Shown here: in pieces, positions 41,861-46,500 of the stretch | Position numbering within the stretch: position 1 is the first letter of the stretch | Layout: each line of letters starts with the position of its first letter | Notes under the pieces: model-generated | What the model was told of the DNA's origin: nothing | The model's database searches: none | The model's input: only the letters and a program-made list of their open reading frames with translations | Position numbers and translations under genes: made by a program | NCBI GenBank assembly: GCA_910583735.1 | Contig: CAJTXS010000010.1 | Location: 1 to 46,500 of the forward strand | Direction of reading: 5' to 3' | Length of the DNA: 46,500 nucleotides | DNA from: an uncultured Christensenella sp. | GTDB taxonomy: Bacteria > Bacillota > Clostridia > Christensenellales > UBA3700

Positions 41861-42469
41861 TCAATTATCATTCGGCTTAAGCCGCTCGCGAGAAAACTCA
41901 CACCCGCAATAATTCTGCCTATACAGTCCGTACAGCGAGCTGAGCTGCAACGAGTGCTTATAACCGTCCTTTTTCTTAAAGTCGGAAGGGAGAAAATCCA
42001 CGCCTGAAGACGGCGCCAACCCCTTGCCTATGGCGTTAATGACGGCGCTGTTCTTATGCGGACTGACCGTCAATGTGGTGGCAAAGCAATCGTAACCTCT
42101 CTCCCTTGCAAGCTCGGCGGTCTTTGCAAGTCTCAGCTCGAAGCACTTGGCGCATCGCTCTCCGCCCTCGGGGCAGTTCTCGTACCCCTTAACCGCATCG
42201 TAAAAACTCTCGACGTCATAGTCTCCGTCTATAAAGTCCACACCCGGGAATGCGCTGTCAAGCAGCCTTATCTGCTCCTGCTTACGCCTCATATACTCGC
42301 TTTGCGGATAGATATTGGGATTGTAATAGAATACCGTTACGTCCGCATGCGGCGCGAGCACGGATATGCAATGACTGCTGCACGGAGCGCAACAACTGTG
42401 CAACAGCACCTTGAGACGCTTGCCTCTGCCGAGTATCTCTTCCATCTCGGCGTTGAAGTCGGCTTTCAA
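41861..42469 (-). CDS. queH: Epoxyqueuosine reductase QueH
   Basis: The 202-residue QueH (formerly DUF208) carries out the last step of queuosine synthesis in tRNA, replacing QueG. Its cluster and metal-binding cysteines are visible in HSCCAPCSSH, CPEGGERCAKCFELRL and the late NYCGCEF. The TTG start overlaps the upstream stop as TTGA and follows GGAGCGCGCGTA, so it is translationally coupled to the ADH-like gene. No other queuosine gene is in the window, and why it is in this operon is unclear. Confidence 0.93.
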   Translation of the reverse strand: MKADFNAEMEEILGRGKRLKVLLHSCCAPCSSHCISVLAPHADVTVFYYNPNIYPQSEYMRRKQEQIRLLDSAFPGVDFIDGDYDVESFYDAVKGYENCPEGGERCAKCFELRLAKTAELARERGYDCFATTLTVSPHKNSAVINAIGKGLAPSSGVDFLPSDFKKKDGYKHSLQLSSLYGLYRQNYCGCEFSRERLKPNDN

Positions 42470-43623
42470 TACGCGCGCTCCAATATCTCGAGCAGATATG
42501 ACATATCCAAGCCTTTGCCCGCCGCGCTGCCTATCGCATAGGAGACAACTTCGGTAAAGTCGCCTTTATCTATGCCGTAATCTCTCAGCTTGAGTTGCAT
42601 GCCTGTCGTCTCGTATATATCGTTATAGAGTTTATCGATAAAGGCAATCGACTTCTTAGCTCTGCCCAAAGGCACGCACATGCTGTACTCTTCCTCGCCC
42701 GCGAGATAGAGAAGCACGGACGCCAGCTTATCCTCGTCGCACGTCATGGCATACGAAGGCATAAGCGCAACGAGCATATCCTCTCTTTCCATACCCTTAT
42801 ACTGCGCCAGCGAAAAGACGAGCTCGTCGCATACGCTGCGCCCTACGGAAGATAAGGCAATGCCCGCAATGACCACGTCGCTCATAAGTCGCGTGCGGTA
42901 GCGTCTGGAACCGTTGCGGTTGATAATGGTATTGAGATTGCCCGTAATATCCCTTATCGCAGCGCCTGCGTACATCTTGACTACGGTATTGTCGCCGCTG
43001 TTAAGATATGCGCACACGCCCATTGCCAAAGCGTAAAGACCGAATTTAGCCATTGCGACGGGCGGAATGATATCTGTCATTCTGTAATCTATTATCACTG
43101 CGTTGACCGACGCGGCTGCGGTATCGAAAGAGTACACAGTATTGGAAATCTCGTCGAATATCTCCGCTCTGCAAGTAGCCTCTTCTCCGCATGCCGAAAT
43201 GACGGGCACGACGAACAGCGGCATATTCTTGTCATAATCTCCCGACAGATCCACGCCGCGGAAAGATGATACCTTGCCGATATTTTCCTTGACCATTATC
43301 CTTGCGATCTTAGCTGCGGTGAGCACATTGCGTCTGCCGAGGGCGACTATGCAGTCGCATTCTTTGAGCGTGCAGAGATTAAACAGTTTCTCACACGTCT
43401 CCGTATCGGCGTCCGGCTTGACGGAATCGAAGACAGAACTGAATACTATATCCTCGTTGTCGAATGCGCGAAGAAATGTCTTGAGATATCCCAGTCTCTT
43501 GCATATCTCGTCGGTAACGAGCAATGGACGCTTGCATCCGCAATACCTTATCTCGTATGCGATATTCTCCAGCGCGCTCTCGCCGACCATGAGCTTAGTA
43601 TCGTTAATAAATGTATAATCCAT
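42466..43623 (-). CDS. Iron-ADH-fold protein lacking metal ligands and nucleotide loop (probable pseudoenzyme A)
   Basis: The 385-residue protein follows the group III (iron-containing) alcohol dehydrogenase layout along its length. The key motifs are broken. The GGGSPxDxAK loop reads GRRNVLTAAK (residues 96-105). The metal motif D-x3-H-A-x-E-A-Y reads Y-A-L-A-M-G-V-C-A-Y (near 197-206). The His-rich second metal motif (near 255-272) contains no His. The whole protein has no histidine, so it cannot bind the usual metal. PTTAGTGSE is also lost. It is 13 bases after its paralog, with AGGCGG as ribosome binding site. A binding or partner role is more likely than dehydrogenase activity. Confidence 0.75.
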   Translation of the reverse strand: MDYTFINDTKLMVGESALENIAYEIRYCGCKRPLLVTDEICKRLGYLKTFLRAFDNEDIVFSSVFDSVKPDADTETCEKLFNLCTLKECDCIVALGRRNVLTAAKIARIMVKENIGKVSSFRGVDLSGDYDKNMPLFVVPVISACGEEATCRAEIFDEISNTVYSFDTAAASVNAVIIDYRMTDIIPPVAMAKFGLYALAMGVCAYLNSGDNTVVKMYAGAAIRDITGNLNTIINRNGSRRYRTRLMSDVVIAGIALSSVGRSVCDELVFSLAQYKGMEREDMLVALMPSYAMTCDEDKLASVLLYLAGEEEYSMCVPLGRAKKSIAFIDKLYNDIYETTGMQLKLRDYGIDKGDFTEVVSYAIGSAAGKGLDMSYLLEILERAY

Positions 43624-43636
43624 ATATTACCGCCTA

Positions 43637-44797
43637 TCAATACGACTTATCGAGTATGTCGGCTATATCCGCCTTGCTTATATTGCGAGCGCAACTGAGT
43701 ATCGCGCCGTTGACCTCCGCAGAGTCGATTATATCGGGGAAAGCGGACGCGTCTACGCCTATCTCGCCGAGCTTAAGCGCTATGCCGCACTTAGCTGCGA
43801 TATCGCATATGAGCGAATCTATGCGATTGCAGCACTCGTCGGCTCTGTCCTTGTCGTCTGTAGACAGGTACGCTTCTCCACCAGCCGCATAGTACAGCAA
43901 ACGGGAAAACTTATCTCCGAGGCGCTCCGCCTCCAGTCTCAGGCAATTTGCGAGCACGCACGCCGTGGCTTCCGACTGTCTCACTTGAGAATGAGACGCG
44001 ATAGACGACGCTATCGCCGCGGCAAAGCCCACCATGCTGTTGGACACGGCTATACCCGTCATTACGGCTGCTTCTCCCACCCTTCCGATAGCGTCTTCGT
44101 CGCCGTCCAACGCCTCTATCGCTCTGTCTGCGATTATCTTGACCGACTCGAAAGCGAACTCGTCGCTGAGAATACCGCTCTGCATTCCGATATACGCGCT
44201 GATTGCGCACGAGAGTATGCCTATACAGCTAAGCCCCATCTCCTTAGTCGCTACGTCCTTCATCGCCGAGGGGTCTATGACGCAGCAATCGGGCGTCGCC
44301 TCGTCGGATACGAGCTGTATTATACGCCTGCCCGACGAATATACCGCTATCTTGGTAGCGTCTACGCCCACGTCGAGCACGGACGGTACGGCAATAAAAG
44401 GCACGCTGTATGTCCCGTGGATATAGTCCATGCCTATGAGCGAATCTATATTCCTCACGCCCGTAGAGAGCATCATTCTGAGCAGCTTGGCGGTGTTGGT
44501 GATGCCGCTGCCTCCGCTGACGACTATACAGTCGCATTGATTGAGACTGTATATATCATACAGCTCGTTGATCAATACATTGTCGGCGAAGTCGGTAGCT
44601 CCCGTATATGCCGCCTTGATCTTAATACCGTCGCACTTGTCAAAAGCCGACTTAATAGCCCCGAGGGCTCCGCCTGCCGCATCGCATATCAGCAGCACGC
44701 TGCGCGCTCCTCTCCTCGACAGCTCGTGAGGAAGAGAATCTATACTGCCGGCTCCGCATATGACTTTAACTTTATTGACAAATTCTCCGTATCTCAT
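43637..44797 (-). CDS. Iron-ADH-fold protein lacking metal ligands (probable pseudoenzyme B)
   Basis: The 386-residue paralog keeps more of the iron-ADH family than its neighbour: SGGSGITNTAK (94-104) resembles the nucleotide loop GGGSPxDxAK, and CVIDPSAM precedes helix alpha. The metal motif reads I-G-I-L-S-C-A-I-S-A-Y (near 192-202), so both Asp and His are replaced. The second motif GFAAAIASSIAS (257-268) has lost its His residues. PTTAGTGSE reads PSVLDVGVD. The N-terminal half may still bind a nucleotide. Its ATG overlaps the SCP2-like stop (ATGA). With pseudoenzyme A it may form a heterodimer. Confidence 0.78.
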   Translation of the reverse strand: MRYGEFVNKVKVICGAGSIDSLPHELSRRGARSVLLICDAAGGALGAIKSAFDKCDGIKIKAAYTGATDFADNVLINELYDIYSLNQCDCIVVSGGSGITNTAKLLRMMLSTGVRNIDSLIGMDYIHGTYSVPFIAVPSVLDVGVDATKIAVYSSGRRIIQLVSDEATPDCCVIDPSAMKDVATKEMGLSCIGILSCAISAYIGMQSGILSDEFAFESVKIIADRAIEALDGDEDAIGRVGEAAVMTGIAVSNSMVGFAAAIASSIASHSQVRQSEATACVLANCLRLEAERLGDKFSRLLYYAAGGEAYLSTDDKDRADECCNRIDSLICDIAAKCGIALKLGEIGVDASAFPDIIDSAEVNGAILSCARNISKADIADILDKSY

Positions 44798-45291
44798 TTT
44801 CCGTCCCCGACTATCATCTCGTTGATTATCTTAGCCCTCGGCACATTGCCCGGCTCGCCGTACATCTTGCGAGCATTGGGGTCTGTGAGCACATAGGCAA
44901 GAGTAATACGGATAATATTATTAATCATCATTACCTTGGATATATCGCCGAGGATTACGATACGCTTCTCCGCGTATGCCTGCTTGACCGACTTCCTGCC
45001 TCTCAGTACAGGCATTGCGCCCGCTAAATTCTTAAAGCATATATCGAGGTCGGCATGGACGAGCAACTCGTCCTCTCTGAGCAGCTGCGTCGCGCCGTCC
45101 TTGACCCTGATGACTATACCCGTAACATCGGGCAATATGCGTATACGAATTGTACAATCTCCCATTGCGGCGCAATACTTCGCCGCGTTGTCGTCATACA
45201 TACAACACGCTTTTATTCCCCTGTATACCCACAATAGCCTGCGCTTTGCGAAATAATTGGCAAAACGACGTTTGCGGGGACTGTGCTCCAT
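44794..45291 (-). CDS. SCP2-like (sterol carrier protein fold) protein
   Basis: The 165-residue protein is the first gene of the operon. Its middle (residues 45-140) resembles the SCP2 lipid-binding fold: strands IRIRI and GIVIRVKDG, the DLDICFKNLAGAMPVLRGRKS segment, then RIVILGDISKVMMINNIIRI. SCP2 domains bind lipids or acyl chains in a tunnel. The similarity is by eye and moderate. The N-terminal 35 residues are basic, with no signal peptide. GAGGTGGAGT precedes the ATG. Confidence 0.55.
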   Translation of the reverse strand: MEHSPRKRRFANYFAKRRLLWVYRGIKACCMYDDNAAKYCAAMGDCTIRIRILPDVTGIVIRVKDGATQLLREDELLVHADLDICFKNLAGAMPVLRGRKSVKQAYAEKRIVILGDISKVMMINNIIRITLAYVLTDPNARKMYGEPGNVPRAKIINEMIVGDGK

Positions 45292-45319
45292 ACTCCACCT
45301 CGTAAAATCTCGTAATTTC

Positions 45320-45348
45320 AGTATATCACAGCTACAGGGTCAAGTAAA
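45320..45348 (-). promoter_or_regulatory. Promoter of the SCP2-like/ADH-like/queH operon
   Basis: TTTACT (45348-45343), 17 bases and TATACT (45325-45320) with an upstream TG (extended -10) on the minus strand. The start is predicted near 45313, giving a leader of about 22 bases. Confidence 0.65.
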
Positions 45349-45510
45349 TATATGCGCCGCAATTAACCGCCCAATTACATTATTTTTACCGTAGCAACAT
45401 ATATCGGGCTCTGCAATTAATTGTATCTGTAGCAATACTATGCGGCAAATATGTCATAAGCGCCGTATACTTGCACGGTTGGCGTAAAGCTAATTACAGT
45501 TATTATGAAT

Positions 45511-45542
45511 ACAAAAGAGCCGTCGCGGTATTGCGGCGGCTC
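45511..45542 (-). terminator. Intrinsic terminator of the surface protein gene
   Basis: GAGCCGTCGC and GCGGCGGCTC form a 10-bp stem (one T-G pair) around GGTATT, followed on the minus strand by TTTTG. It lies about 20 bases after the stop codon. Confidence 0.85.
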
Positions 45543-45562
45543 GACCTTAAATAGGCGTTTAA

Positions 45563-46500
45563 TTAATCGTCTTGCGACGCACTGTTATCCGCGCGTGTAT
45601 TGTCGCGCTCTGCGGCGCGCCTATCCTTCTCCTTTATTCTTCTGAGTATCGCAGCTACCACCAGTATTATGCAGAAGATGAACGCCGTCATAACAGACAT
45701 CACTATTATGAGTACGAACATGAGATTGTTGTATCGCGAGAAGTAGCCGTCCAATATCTCCTCGAGCTCTTCTCTGCCTATCAACGAGCCGTCTCCGCCC
45801 TCTCCTACGTAGTCGAACTCTTGCGAAGTGCTCACGCTTGCGTCGGGCAGTACGTTGCCGCTCGCGTCTACGAACTCGAAGTTAGCCGCATACTCGGGCT
45901 TAAGCGTTGCCTTGACATTATACTTCTTACCCGCAACCATATCGGACTTACTAACTGTGTTGCCGTCCTCGTCGGTATAGGTGTAGTTAAACGCGTCGTT
46001 GCTTAAGCAGTCCGCGAGGCTCTCGGGCACTGATATGGTAGGGACCTTGCCGCCGCTCGTCCACTGCGAAGGCAGTTGAGCCTTTGCAATCTTAACGGTG
46101 AGCTCAAGGTCGTCCGTAGACGTAGTACCGTCGCCGTTGTCCCAGCAGTAAAGACCGCTTGTAAAGCGTATCTTGATCTTGTACTCGCCTGCGTTAGTTT
46201 CGCCGCTCTTGGCGGTACCGTCCGCGTCCTCGTAGACTATCTCCATATACTCGGCGTTAAAGCCAGTCAAACCGAACAGCTCCGCAAGCGTTGCCGCGTC
46301 GAAGGCGCGCTCGCTGCCGTTGTAATATACTACCTTGCTGCCGTCGGTAGGCAATGTGGGCTTAGCTACGGGCGTCTGGTCAATGCCGTGCAACGGCATC
46401 ATGAATCTATAGCTCTTGTTGCCGTCCACTTCCGCATTGACCGCATACTTATCCTTGACATATACTTCGCGGAAATAGTAGCTGCCCGGCTCCATATCGT
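45563..46500 (-). CDS. Membrane-anchored surface protein, C-terminal part (cut by the window edge)
   Basis: The open frame runs off the window, so at least 312 C-terminal residues are seen. They contain one or two bacterial Ig-like/MBG-type repeats (YYNGSERAF, then NAGEYKIKIRFTSG and LTVKIAKAQL; next KKYNVKATLKPEYAANFEF), a stalk, one membrane helix (about 50 residues from the end) and a charged cytoplasmic tail rich in Arg, Glu and Asp. No LPXTG motif is present. It is probably a type I membrane protein of the cell envelope; any enzymatic or adhesive domain would lie outside the window. Confidence 0.75.
   Translation of the reverse strand, partial: DMEPGSYYFREVYVKDKYAVNAEVDGNKSYRFMMPLHGIDQTPVAKPTLPTDGSKVVYYNGSERAFDAATLAELFGLTGFNAEYMEIVYEDADGTAKSGETNAGEYKIKIRFTSGLYCWDNGDGTTSTDDLELTVKIAKAQLPSQWTSGGKVPTISVPESLADCLSNDAFNYTYTDEDGNTVSKSDMVAGKKYNVKATLKPEYAANFEFVDASGNVLPDASVSTSQEFDYVGEGGDGSLIGREELEEILDGYFSRYNNLMFVLIIVMSVMTAFIFCIILVVAAILRRIKEKDRRAAERDNTRADNSASQDD

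Overview
This window looks like chromosomal DNA from an anaerobic, endospore-forming Gram-positive bacterium (class Clostridia in the broad sense; Christensenellales-like is a guess). The support is pyruvate:ferredoxin oxidoreductase, three sporulation loci (spmAB, cwlD, spoIIE), T-box leaders, strong AGGAGG ribosome binding sites, TTGACA-17-TATAAT promoters, and the classic ecfA1-ecfA2-ecfT-truA-rplM-rpsI order. Most genes lie on the minus strand; only nifJ, a small XRE regulator and spmAB are on plus. I see no phage, insertion sequence, CRISPR, tRNA or rRNA gene.

Layout: 0.2-4.6 kb, a MarR regulator with a heterodimeric ABC exporter. 5.2-9.5 kb, ribosomal proteins S9 and L13, TruA and the ECF transporter energizing module. 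9.7-13.3 kb, nifJ on plus. 13.6-17.4 kb, a TrpB2-type enzyme and thrS behind a T-box. 17.5-24.9 kb, housekeeping genes (YjbR-like protein, RNA methyltransferases, FAD oxidoreductase, a DnaQ-like exonuclease fused to a BRCT-like domain) and spmAB. 25.4-27.8 kb, cysE-cysS behind a second T-box. 27.8-31.8 kb, the ferrous iron operon feoA-feoB-feoB-associated protein-DUF6194-like gene, with inverted repeats resembling DtxR-type operators upstream. 31.8-34.3 kb, methionine synthesis by the acetyl route (metY, metA). 34.4-36.5 kb, smpB, secG, a ferritin-like protein and cwlD. 36.5-41.5 kb, a cluster of DnaA boxes, spoIIE and a CtpE-like P-type ATPase. 41.9-45.3 kb, an unusual operon: an SCP2-like protein, two iron-ADH-fold proteins that have lost their metal ligands, and queH. 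The window ends inside a membrane-anchored surface protein.

Most novel in my reading: (1) the SCP2-like / twin degenerate ADH / queH operon; (2) the cluster of three DnaA boxes between spoIIE and cwlD; (3) the operator array upstream of feoA, including a second promoter that serves no obvious gene; (4) several promoters whose predicted start points fall on the start codon, suggesting leaderless mRNAs; (5) a hairpin between the Shine-Dalgarno sequence and the start codon of the P-type ATPase gene. All functional statements are from reading the sequence; no searches or folding programs were run.
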